Assembly: GCA_024231375.1 (NCBI GenBank)
Contig: JAAEQP010001007.1
Location: forward strand, 1-8,824
Source of the DNA: a bacterium
GTDB taxonomy: Bacteria > Hydrogenedentota > Hydrogenedentia > Hydrogenedentiales > SLHB01
DNA: 8,824 nucleotides
Direction: 5' to 3'
In this document: one piece after another, positions 1-6,733 of the stretch
How positions within the stretch are numbered: position 1 is the first letter of the stretch
Layout: every line of letters begins with the position of its first letter
Made by a program: the position numbers and the translations under genes
Notes under the pieces: generated by a model
The model's database searches: none
Told to the model about the DNA's origin: nothing
Seen by the model: the letters and a program-made list of their open reading frames with translations, nothing else

Positions 1-1071
1 CCGGATGGACTACCCGACGCCTACCAACGCATGCTGAACATGCGGAGCAACGTGTTCTGGGGCGTCTTCATACGCAACATTCACCGGTGGGCGGCCCACG
101 CCATGGTCGTTTCCGTGTTCCTGCATATGCTGCGGGTTTTTCTGACGGGCGCGTACAAAGCGCCGCGGCAATTCAACTGGGTACTGGGGAGTGTCCTGGC
201 GCTGCTGACCATTTTCATGTCCTACACGGGGTATCTGTTGCCCTGGGACCAATTGGCGTATTGGGGCGTGAAGGTGGGTACGGAGATTGCCCGTATCGCG
301 CCCGGCGGTGCGCTGATACGCAATCTGCTTCTCGGCGACACCGAGGTGGGCGGCGAAGCGCTCCTTCGCTTCTACGTCCTGCACGTGGCGGTGCTGCCGC
401 TGGTGCTCGGCGGAGGCATCGGGCTCCATCTATGGCGCGTGCGCAAGGATGGCGGCCTGGCACGTCCGGGCGACACGAGCAACGAGAAGCTGATTCCCTT
501 GTCCGAATGCGGCTACACGAAGAACAACTCCGTGTACAAGGATGCCCGTTCGTATCAACTGGTGGAGGTGGTGCAGGGCGTCGAGCCGAAGGTGGACGAA
601 GAAGTGGATCAGATGGTGTTCACCTGGCCCAAGCTGGTGGTGCGCGAAGTCATGGTGTTCGCGCTGACCCTGGGCATCGTGGCAGTGGCGGCCCTGTTAT
701 ACAACGCGCCCTTGGAAGGTCCCGCGGACCCGGCGCTGCCGACGAACCCGGCCAAGGCGCCCTGGTACTTCCTGGGGCTTCAGGAATTGGTCAGCTACCA
801 CGCGTTCATCGGTGGTGTGGTCATTCCGGGGTTGCTGGTTCATCTGATGATTGCCTATCCCTACCTGGAGATGTTCGTCGACCGCTTCTTCGGGTTGAAA
901 GACCGTGGCGGGGCCGGGGTCTGGTTTGCCAAGGAACGGTGGCTGGAGAACCTGATCGTGCTGTCTCTGTTCGGAGGCATGATCGCGCTCATCATCATCG
1001 GCACCTTCTTCCGAGGCGCGAACTGGGAGTTCATGTATCCATGGCAACTGGGTGTAGGGGGAGGGCACTGA
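1..1071 (+). CDS. Cytochrome b (b6/subunit IV fused type) of a quinol:cytochrome c oxidoreductase, 5' partial
   Basis: Membrane subunit that oxidises quinol and carries two b haems; a Rieske protein is expected but must lie upstream. The frame is open to base 1, so the N-terminus is missing (about 50 residues by comparison with b6); 356 residues are visible. Counting from base 1, the haem ligands are H28 and H42 (in RNIHRW and FLHMLR) and H128 and H143. The 15-residue step in the second pair is the b6f-type spacing, not the bc1 one. TGYLLPWDQ (from about residue 76) is the classical b6 signature. After a polar linker (about 147-200) follow three more hydrophobic helices (about 215-235, 268-290, 317-337), corresponding to subunit IV, so b6 and IV are fused. 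The Qo motif PEWY reads APWY at 253-256, replacing the usual glutamate. The stop lies 1 nt before the next start, implying co-translation with the multihaem cytochrome. Family assignment is very secure; the complex subtype is inferred. Confidence 0.95.
   Translation, partial: PDGLPDAYQRMLNMRSNVFWGVFIRNIHRWAAHAMVVSVFLHMLRVFLTGAYKAPRQFNWVLGSVLALLTIFMSYTGYLLPWDQLAYWGVKVGTEIARIAPGGALIRNLLLGDTEVGGEALLRFYVLHVAVLPLVLGGGIGLHLWRVRKDGGLARPGDTSNEKLIPLSECGYTKNNSVYKDARSYQLVEVVQGVEPKVDEEVDQMVFTWPKLVVREVMVFALTLGIVAVAALLYNAPLEGPADPALPTNPAKAPWYFLGLQELVSYHAFIGGVVIPGLLVHLMIAYPYLEMFVDRFFGLKDRGGAGVWFAKERWLENLIVLSLFGGMIALIIIGTFFRGANWEFMYPWQLGVGGGH
1057..1065 (+). promoter_or_regulatory. Ribosome binding site of the heptahaem cytochrome gene
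   Basis: The purine run GGGGGAGGG lies inside the last codons of the cytochrome b gene, 7 nt before the ATG at 1073. It supports that ATG as the start and points to translational coupling of the two genes. Confidence 0.7.
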
Positions 1072-1072
1072 G

Positions 1073-2899
1073 ATGATTAAGGACTATCGCCTCCTCGCGC
1101 TCTTCCTAGTCATCGCATGCGGCCTCCTGGCAGCGTCGATTCACCAAGCCATGCAGGCGGATTGGCAGTCCTACCAGAAGGATTACTACAAACAGCTCAG
1201 CGTCGAGGATTATCAGATCGAGGTGGTCCAGCAGAACGTGACCACGCCCAAGGGCGTGCTCATCGACCGGTGCGCCACGTGCCACATCGGGGCGAACAAC
1301 GAGGATGCGGCGGACTTCGACCAACCCTTGAAGGCGCATCCTCCAATCGCGCCCGGCATGGCGACGAACCTGCACGACCTGAGCAAGTGGGGCTGTACGG
1401 TGTGCCACGATGGCAATGGCCGGGGTCTGGATGAGACCGACGCGCACGGCCATCTGGCCCATTGGACCATGCCACTGCTCACGGGACACATGGTCCAAGC
1501 CAATTGCACCAAGTGCCACATGACCACGGACCGGGATCTGAAAGGCGCCGACTACCTGAATCGGGGTCGTCGCCTGTTCATCGAACGGACCTGTTGGGCA
1601 TGCCATACGATTGAGGGTGTTTCTTCCGGGACCCAGGGTCCGAATCTGACCGACGCGGGCGAGAAGTTCGGGATCGGCTATCTGCGCAAGTCCATTCTCC
1701 TGCCCAAGGACAACATCGAGTCGTCCAAAATGCCGCGATTCGATTGGTTGGATGGCAGCGAGGAGAGCGAACGCGACGTTGAATCGTTGGTGGTCTATCT
1801 GAAGAGTCAACGCAAGTTCCGGTTGCGCGACGCGAGCCAGGCGCCGGTCGAGTTGAGCGGCCAGGTGACCGCGAAGCGGCCGAAACCGGCGACGCCGAGC
1901 GTAGCGTTGGGCAAGGCTGTCTTCCACGGCCGTGATGCGGCGGGGATGCTGCGCGGCGGCTGCATCAACTGCCATTCCTACGACACGGGCCCGGCGGCCA
2001 AGAAGAACGGGAACTGGTCCGCACCGTACGAGGGCGGTTCGATCTGCCCGAACCTGACGTTCTCGTTCGCGGCGCGAGGCAAGGAGTACGTCAAAGACCA
2101 CATCCGCCAACCTACGAGCCACGTGGTGGACTCCATCATGCCAAGATTCGTGACGGACGATCCGGCCAACTCGCTCACGGATACTGAACTGGAGAGCGTG
2201 GCGTTGTTCCTGGAGACGCTGCCGCAGGAACGGCCCAACCGGACTCCTGAAGCGCTCTACGCGACGCACTGCACGAGCTGTCACGGCGACAACTTCGACG
2301 GGAAGGGGCGAATCAACCAAGGCAACATGCTGCTTGACCCGATGCCGCGGAACTTCAGGCATCAGTTCGTTTTGTCGTATGAGAGCCGGTTGGCAAGCTC
2401 GATCATGAACGGCATCGCAGGAACGTCGATGCCCCCGTGGAAGAACCTTCTCACGAGCGCGGAAGTGGACGGAATCGTCGCATACATCAAGGGTGAGGTG
2501 ACGAAGGACCTGGAACCCGCCAGGATGGCGTTCAAACGGCCGGACATCCCGTTGCCCAAGCCTGGCGACGCGGACCGTATGACGGGCGACCCGCTGGTGG
2601 CGGGCGATGCCGAAGCAGGCCGCGTGACTTACGCGCGCGTATGCACGGGGTGCCACGGGAAGCTGGCCAACGGCAAGGGACCGGACGCCTATTTCCTGGA
2701 GCACCCGTTGCCGCGCAACCTCATCAACAGCGAATTCATGAACGCGGAAACCATGACGAAGGAACGGTTGTACCAGTCCATCCTGCTGGGCGTTCCGGGG
2801 ACGCCAATGCCCGCGCACGACCGCGTGATCTCTGACCAGCGGATTCTGGACACCGTTGCGTATCTGCGCGACCTGAACAGTGAAGAAGGAGGAGAGTGA
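1073..2899 (+). CDS. Membrane-anchored heptahaem cytochrome c
   Basis: Predicted periplasmic electron-transfer protein of 608 residues. Seven CXXCH haem sites are visible: CATCH 67-71, CTVCH 108-112, CTKCH 145-149, CWACH 174-178, CINCH 297-301, CTSCH 400-404 and CTGCH 524-528. Residues 7-24 form a hydrophobic helix after a K/R start, so a signal anchor; VIAC at 13-16 could also be read as a lipobox, but hydrophobicity continues past the Cys. Residues about 60-150 form a compact three-haem region rich in His (89, 101, 125, 127, 130, 139) that can supply second ligands. Four class-I-like domains follow (about 160-246, 276-383, 390-474, 510-602), with likely Met ligands M220, M356, M453 and M579 in 'MP' motifs. 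It sits between cytochrome b and ccoN, where c1/f and CcoP functions would be needed. The role as a bc-to-oxidase wire is inferred; haem count and domain order are read directly. Confidence 0.93.
   Translation: MIKDYRLLALFLVIACGLLAASIHQAMQADWQSYQKDYYKQLSVEDYQIEVVQQNVTTPKGVLIDRCATCHIGANNEDAADFDQPLKAHPPIAPGMATNLHDLSKWGCTVCHDGNGRGLDETDAHGHLAHWTMPLLTGHMVQANCTKCHMTTDRDLKGADYLNRGRRLFIERTCWACHTIEGVSSGTQGPNLTDAGEKFGIGYLRKSILLPKDNIESSKMPRFDWLDGSEESERDVESLVVYLKSQRKFRLRDASQAPVELSGQVTAKRPKPATPSVALGKAVFHGRDAAGMLRGGCINCHSYDTGPAAKKNGNWSAPYEGGSICPNLTFSFAARGKEYVKDHIRQPTSHVVDSIMPRFVTDDPANSLTDTELESVALFLETLPQERPNRTPEALYATHCTSCHGDNFDGKGRINQGNMLLDPMPRNFRHQFVLSYESRLASSIMNGIAGTSMPPWKNLLTSAEVDGIVAYIKGEVTKDLEPARMAFKRPDIPLPKPGDADRMTGDPLVAGDAEAGRVTYARVCTGCHGKLANGKGPDAYFLEHPLPRNLINSEFMNAETMTKERLYQSILLGVPGTPMPAHDRVISDQRILDTVAYLRDLNSEEGGE
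2887..2894 (+). promoter_or_regulatory. Ribosome binding site deciding the ccoN start
   Basis: AGGAGGAG ends 10 nt before the ATG at 2905 but only 1 nt before an in-frame GTG at 2896. The spacing favours 2905 as the true start. The site lies inside the last codons of the cytochrome c gene, whose stop is at 2897-2899. Confidence 0.65.
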
Positions 2900-2904
2900 G
2901 TAGA

Positions 2905-4320
2905 ATGCGAGAACACAGGGCAGCCTTCGTTCTGATCATGACGTCTTGCGTCTACCTCATTCTGGGCATGACCTTGGGCGTTCTGGCCGCCATGAAGATG
3001 ATGTGGCCGGCCATGGCCGAGTTTGAGCTGTTCATGTTCCCCCGGATTCGCATGGCCCATACGAATATCGTGTTGTTCGGTTGGTTGCTTCAGGTGAACA
3101 TCGGGCTTCTCTTCTACATCATGCCGAAGCTTCTGCACACGAAGCTCTATTCGCAGAAGCTGGGACTGTTCATCTGGGCCCTCTACAACGCCGCTGTGCT
3201 GGGCGGCATCACGTGCCTCCTGATTGGCAAGGGGCCCTTCGGGCATCCAGGCAACAAGGCGTTGGAATACGCTGAAATTGTACCTCCCTTCGACTACCTG
3301 ATCGCCTTGTGCTGGGTGCTGTTTGGACTCAACATCGTGATGACGCTCAGAAACCGCAAAGTGAAGTACCTGTATGTGAGCGTCTGGTACTGCATCGGGA
3401 GCATCATCTGGACGGCCTTCGTCTACATCACGGGCAACTTCATCACCCAGTTGCCAGGGGTGGCCGGCATCAACCAGGCCAACCTGAGCTGGTTCTATGT
3501 ACACAATGCGGTTGGCCTCATCTTCACGCCCCTCGGCGTCAGCATCGCGTACTATCTGATCCCGAAGGACCTTGAAACACCCTTGTATTCGCACAAGCTG
3601 AGTTTGGTGGGGTTCTGGGTCATCTCCTTCGCTTACGTGTGGACAGGCGCGCACCATATGCTGCACGGCCCCATCAGCTACTGGCTGCAAACAGTGGCGA
3701 TTCTGTTCTCATGGTCCCTCATCATCCCGGTAGTCGCGGTGATCACCAACTTCCTGGGCACGTACCGGCAAGCGCCGAGGAACAGGCGACTGAAGTCGGC
3801 GGTGGCCAAGTTCTGCTACGCAGGTACGATCTACTACCTGTTCACGTGTCTCCAGGGGCCGTTCCAATCCATTCGCACGGTGAACGTGTATGTGAGCAAG
3901 ACGGACTGGATCCCCGGCCACGCGCACATGGCCCTACTGGGGGCGTTCTCCTTCTTCGCCTTCGCGGGCATCTACTACGTGTTGCCCCGCATCGTGGGCC
4001 GTCCCCTCTTCTCACAGAAGCTGGCCAATCTCCATTTCCTGCTGACCTTCCTGGGATCGCTGCCCTTCTTCGGCATCCTGTGGGTGAGCGGCGTGATCCA
4101 GGGGCTGGCGTGGCAGGATCTCGAAGTGACGTTTCTAGACTCCCTGCGGGCCATGAAACCGTATCACATGGTGCGCTTTGCGGCGGGAATGATGATATTC
4201 GGTGCACAAGCCATCTTCCTCTACAACATCTGGGAGACCTTATTCGGGGCAGGTGAGCCGATTCCCGATGAGGACGGCCAGGAACTGGAAAGCGCTACGT
4301 TGAGAGAGGTTCAGGGATGA
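2905..4320 (+). CDS. ccoN: cbb3-type cytochrome c oxidase subunit I (CcoN)
   Basis: Catalytic subunit of a C-family haem-copper oxidase, reducing O2 at a haem b3-CuB centre in the inner membrane. With the ATG at 2905 it has 471 residues, normal for CcoN, and about 12 hydrophobic helices. Key residues in this numbering: H52 (in RMAHTN) and H341 for low-spin haem b, H339 for haem b3 (GHAHM), and CuB ligands H200 (YVHNAVG), H250 and H251 (GAHHMLH). The catalytic tyrosine is Y244, exactly six residues before H250, which is the C-family helix VII position rather than the helix VI tyrosine of A/B families. The FeB-site glutamates of nitric oxide reductase NorB are not seen, so oxidase is preferred. 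The stop overlaps the ccoO start (ATGA). An alternative GTG start at 2896 would add three residues. Confidence 0.95.
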   Translation: MREHRAAFVLIMTSCVYLILGMTLGVLAAMKMMWPAMAEFELFMFPRIRMAHTNIVLFGWLLQVNIGLLFYIMPKLLHTKLYSQKLGLFIWALYNAAVLGGITCLLIGKGPFGHPGNKALEYAEIVPPFDYLIALCWVLFGLNIVMTLRNRKVKYLYVSVWYCIGSIIWTAFVYITGNFITQLPGVAGINQANLSWFYVHNAVGLIFTPLGVSIAYYLIPKDLETPLYSHKLSLVGFWVISFAYVWTGAHHMLHGPISYWLQTVAILFSWSLIIPVVAVITNFLGTYRQAPRNRRLKSAVAKFCYAGTIYYLFTCLQGPFQSIRTVNVYVSKTDWIPGHAHMALLGAFSFFAFAGIYYVLPRIVGRPLFSQKLANLHFLLTFLGSLPFFGILWVSGVIQGLAWQDLEVTFLDSLRAMKPYHMVRFAAGMMIFGAQAIFLYNIWETLFGAGEPIPDEDGQELESATLREVQG

Positions 4321-4898
4321 AGAAACCCGCATTTGAAGCCAAATCGATGATCCTTGCGCTCGGAGCGTTCGGGGTGTTTGCCGTGGGCGCGATCATGACA
4401 ACACTGATTCCGCCGCTCATTGACCCAACCCTGCATTCGGCGAGCGCGGCCAATCCGGTACACGAATACACGGAGGCGGAAGCGCGCGGCATGCGGCTCT
4501 ACGTGCGGGAAGGGTGCGTCTACTGCCATACGCAGCAGGTGCGGGACGACGTGACCATGGACGGCAAGCGGTACGGATGGCGCACGCTCGACGCGGAAGT
4601 GTCGGAATCGTGGGAGTACGTGAACGACCGTCCCCACTTGTTGGGCACGAAACGCACGGGCCCGGACCTGGCACGGGTCGGCGGGAAGTACTCGTCGGAA
4701 TGGCACTGGGCCCACTTCCGTAACCCCAGGGACATGGGCGAGAAGTTCTTCAAGGGCGGCGCAAACCCGCAGGCGGCGTCCATCATGCCATCGTACAAGC
4801 ACCTCACCGATGAGGAAGTGAAGGACCTGACGGCCTACGTGCAAACGTTGGGACGGAACAAGAACTGGCGTCGAACACTGAACGACTACGAGCAGTGA
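4317..4898 (+). CDS. ccoO: cbb3-type oxidase monohaem cytochrome c subunit (CcoO)
   Basis: Subunit II of the cbb3 oxidase; it hands electrons to CcoN. It has 193 residues: a membrane anchor at about 11-33, then a periplasmic c-type domain with haem site CVYCH at 67-71 and likely Met ligand M157 in IMPSY. CcoO signatures follow the haem site: HTQQVR (71-76), KRYGW (84-88) and KRTGPDLARVGGKYS (112-126), the last being the most diagnostic stretch. The start ATG overlaps the ccoN stop by 4 nt, with a good ribosome site (AGAGAGGT, 4303-4310). The length is at the short end for the family. The single TGA at 4896-4898 is the only in-frame stop before the end of the next small gene. Confidence 0.95.
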   Translation: MKKPAFEAKSMILALGAFGVFAVGAIMTTLIPPLIDPTLHSASAANPVHEYTEAEARGMRLYVREGCVYCHTQQVRDDVTMDGKRYGWRTLDAEVSESWEYVNDRPHLLGTKRTGPDLARVGGKYSSEWHWAHFRNPRDMGEKFFKGGANPQAASIMPSYKHLTDEEVKDLTAYVQTLGRNKNWRRTLNDYEQ

Positions 4899-4940
4899 GC
4901 AGACCGAGAGTACGACAGCAGAAGCAGAGGTAACACGACC

Positions 4941-5129
4941 ATGAGCGAGTACGAGCTAGAGGACACGAACGAGATCGCGGTGGCGGACCATCCCATCGGA
5001 AAGGTGCTTCTTCTGATCTCGGCGCTGCTGGCGGCGATCTGCATCGTGTATTTCGCGACGCAACTGACGCGCCCGGAACCCACCCCCGAAAGCGCCGGGA
5101 ACGAGGTGGTCTCCTCCCCCGCTCCATGA
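4941..5129 (+). CDS. Small single-span membrane protein at the ccoQ/ccoP position
   Basis: A 62-residue protein with an acidic N-terminus (about 1-12), one hydrophobic helix (about 21-42) and a short Pro/Ser-rich tail with no haem motif. Position after ccoO and before ccoG is where ccoQ and ccoP normally sit. The segment around residues 11-24 (acidic residue, then D-H-P-I-G before the helix) loosely resembles the N-terminal segment of CcoP (FixP_N), where an acidic stretch and 'NPLP' precede the helix, so it could be a haem-less CcoP N-domain or a CcoQ analogue that stabilises the complex. AGAGG at 4926-4930 is a plausible ribosome site 10 nt upstream. Its stop overlaps the ccoG start (ATGA). 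It shares the frame of ccoO, separated by one stop and 14 sense codons. The coding call is supported by this tight packing; the identity is tentative. Confidence 0.7.
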   Translation: MSEYELEDTNEIAVADHPIGKVLLLISALLAAICIVYFATQLTRPEPTPESAGNEVVSSPAP

Positions 5130-5890
5130 AGCTGGTACCACATCTCAACCGGAGAAAGTTGCAGTACCTGGGGGTGGTCGTCTTCTTCGGCCCGCTCCTC
5201 CGACTTGTGTACTTCGACACCGCAACGGTCGAACTGGTTCTTCTCGGCATCAGGATTCCCCGGGAGCATATCTACCTACCGGTCTTGGGGGGATGCTTGA
5301 TTCTCGGGACCATCGTGTTCTTCACCATCAAGTTTGGACGCTATTTCTGCGCATTTCTCTGCCCGGTTCACCTGTATCTCGAACACCGGTACCGCAGTGA
5401 GGACCGATGGTGGCACCGACTTCTGCCATGGGTGGTATCGGTTCTGGCAGCCGAGGCGGTGGTGTCGTTCGTGTTCTCCTACCGACAGCAATGGGCCATG
5501 TACACGGAACGCGCGTTCCCCCAGCCCATACTGGTCGCGCATACGATTATCCTGGGCGTCATGATAGGTGTATTCTATGCCTACGAAGAACGGTTCTGTC
5601 ACAGCGCGTGCCCATATGCCGTCCTTCAGAATGTGTGCCGGTGCGACGACACGGTGGTGACGGTGTTCGACCACGACGCGGACCGCTGCGTGGACTGCAC
5701 GGCCTGCGACCGGGTTTGCCCGATGAAGTTGGACGTGCGGGAGCAGAGCACGGAGTCGTTCTGCACAAATTGCACGTTGTGTATCGAGGCCTGTTCGAGA
5801 GTTCTAGGCGAAGGCAGGGAGGTCATGACGCAAATGCGCGAGCATGAGCTTCCGGAAGAGGAGTCCGACCTGCCGACCAACCCGAGGTAG
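5126..5890 (+). CDS. ccoG: Short CcoG/FixG-like iron-sulfur membrane protein
   Basis: CcoG (RdxA/FixG) is a polyferredoxin-type membrane protein needed for cbb3 assembly, reported to reduce Cu(II) to Cu(I) for insertion. This one has 254 residues with hydrophobic helices at about 13-30, 50-69, 101-117 and 134-152. Family CxxxCP motifs appear as C75/C79 (GRYFC) and C158/C162 (RFCHSACPY). Two 4Fe-4S ligand sets follow: C188, C191, C194, C198-P and C213, C216, C219, C223. Extra cysteines are C171 and C173. Proteobacterial CcoG is usually about 460-480 residues and ends in an Ig-like domain (FixG_C); that part and the helix before it are absent here, and the protein stops about 30 residues after the second cluster. 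The reading frame is intact and flanked by tight neighbours, so it looks like a minimal form, not a truncation by mutation. Confidence 0.87.
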   Translation: MKLVPHLNRRKLQYLGVVVFFGPLLRLVYFDTATVELVLLGIRIPREHIYLPVLGGCLILGTIVFFTIKFGRYFCAFLCPVHLYLEHRYRSEDRWWHRLLPWVVSVLAAEAVVSFVFSYRQQWAMYTERAFPQPILVAHTIILGVMIGVFYAYEERFCHSACPYAVLQNVCRCDDTVVTVFDHDADRCVDCTACDRVCPMKLDVREQSTESFCTNCTLCIEACSRVLGEGREVMTQMREHELPEEESDLPTNPR

Positions 5891-5891
5891 T

Positions 5892-6722
5892 ATGGTCATG
5901 GAAATCCCGGAACCGACGAATGTGGTGTTGGCGGTGATGGGGGCGACCCTGTTCGGGTTAGTCTCAGTGCCCCATTGCTTTGGCATGTGCGGGCCCCTGC
6001 ACCTGACAGTGTGCCTGTCCGGAGGAGCACGCTCCTTCAGAGCGCTGTCCACCTTCAACCTGGGGCGTATCCTGGGGTACACGGCCCTCGGGCTCGTGTG
6101 CGGACTGTTCGGGGGACAACTCACCGACCTGTTCGGCGCAACACCTGCCCATGGCGCGGAAGCACCCGCGGCTCATGCACCGGCGGATGGGGCCGCCGTG
6201 GAAGGTAGCGATGGAACGATCGCCGCCCCCCACTCCTGCTGCGAGGCGGCAGATGGCACAGACGCGGCCGCGTCTTCGGAATCGGGCGGCCCACACGGCG
6301 GTGGCAAGCCCATCTGGCGCCGCTGCCTGATGTTCCTGTTCCCGGCAGCCATTCTGCTGCTCTCGGGCATCAAGGCCTTGCGGCGAAAGCCGGGCGTTGT
6401 GGGCGAAGGATCAGGCGGACTCTTCGTTCGCCTGTTCAACCGGGCACGCAAGGGCGGACCGCTGGCCTTTGGCCTCGCGGCGAGTCTCATCCCGTGCGGC
6501 ATGTTGTACTACGCGCTGGCCATCGCTGTCAGCACGCTTTCTCCGTTTCTCGGCGGGGTCTTCATGCTCGTGTACTGCGTCACGATCACCTTCTTCCTGC
6601 AACTGGGCATGATGGTGGGAACCACGTTCGGCCGAAAGCTGGGTCCGAAAGTCGACCGGGCATTCCCGTGGCTGGCGTTCGCGGGGGCAGGCGTCTATGT
6701 GACGCTGTTCCTCGTCAGATAG
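5892..6722 (+). CDS. TauE/SafE (DsbD_2-like) integral membrane protein with His/Cys loop
   Basis: A 276-residue polytopic membrane protein of the 'sulfite exporter TauE/SafE' / DsbD_2 type often found with cbb3 maturation genes; metal (copper) handling or redox transfer is likely but unproven. Family marks: H28-C29-F-G-M32-C33-G near the end of helix 1, FNLGRILGYTALG at about 54-66, and PCG at 201-203 in a later helix. These two Cys-bearing helices resemble the CcdA/DsbD layout. Between helices 2 and 3 lies an insert of about 55 residues (84-138), Ala/Gly/Asp-rich with H87, H95, H114, C116, C117 and H135, a possible metal-binding loop. Start choice: ATG 5892 is just after the ccoG stop; ATG 5898 has better spacing from GAGG (5884-5887). 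An ATG at 5844, inside ccoG, is open in frame but its extension reads like ccoG shadow. It occupies the usual ccoH position. Confidence 0.82.
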   Translation: MVMEIPEPTNVVLAVMGATLFGLVSVPHCFGMCGPLHLTVCLSGGARSFRALSTFNLGRILGYTALGLVCGLFGGQLTDLFGATPAHGAEAPAAHAPADGAAVEGSDGTIAAPHSCCEAADGTDAAASSESGGPHGGGKPIWRRCLMFLFPAAILLLSGIKALRRKPGVVGEGSGGLFVRLFNRARKGGPLAFGLAASLIPCGMLYYALAIAVSTLSPFLGGVFMLVYCVTITFFLQLGMMVGTTFGRKLGPKVDRAFPWLAFAGAGVYVTLFLVR

Positions 6723-6733
6723 GCGGTTGACTC

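Noticed and set aside
1109..1123. Lipobox-like VIAC in the heptahaem protein
   Set aside because: The hydrophobic stretch continues for about eight residues beyond the Cys, which fits a signal anchor better than lipoprotein cleavage; not fully excluded.
1106..2818. A 570-codon open frame on the minus strand opposite the heptahaem cytochrome
   Set aside because: It has no recognisable motif, is rich in Arg, His and Val as expected of an antisense GC-rich shadow, and lies fully over a gene with seven haem motifs.
2689..3690. A 333-codon minus-strand frame over the cytochrome c/ccoN junction
   Set aside because: It spans two clear plus-strand genes, has shadow-like composition (rich in His, Gln, Asp, Val) and no domain signature.
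2905..4320. Nitric oxide reductase NorB instead of CcoN
   Set aside because: The helix VII tyrosine six residues before the HH pair is present, the FeB-site glutamates are not seen, and the next gene is a clear ccoO, so an oxidase is the better reading.
4899..4940. Possible terminator or regulatory hairpin in the only sizeable gap
   Set aside because: The 42 nt are purine-rich with no inverted repeat or T-run; they contain only a plausible ribosome binding site.
5844..5891. An upstream ATG start for the SafE-like gene, overlapping ccoG by 47 nt
   Set aside because: The extra 16 residues are Arg/Pro/Thr-rich and come from reading ccoG in another frame; starts at 5892 or 5898 lie beside GAGG and just after the ccoG stop.
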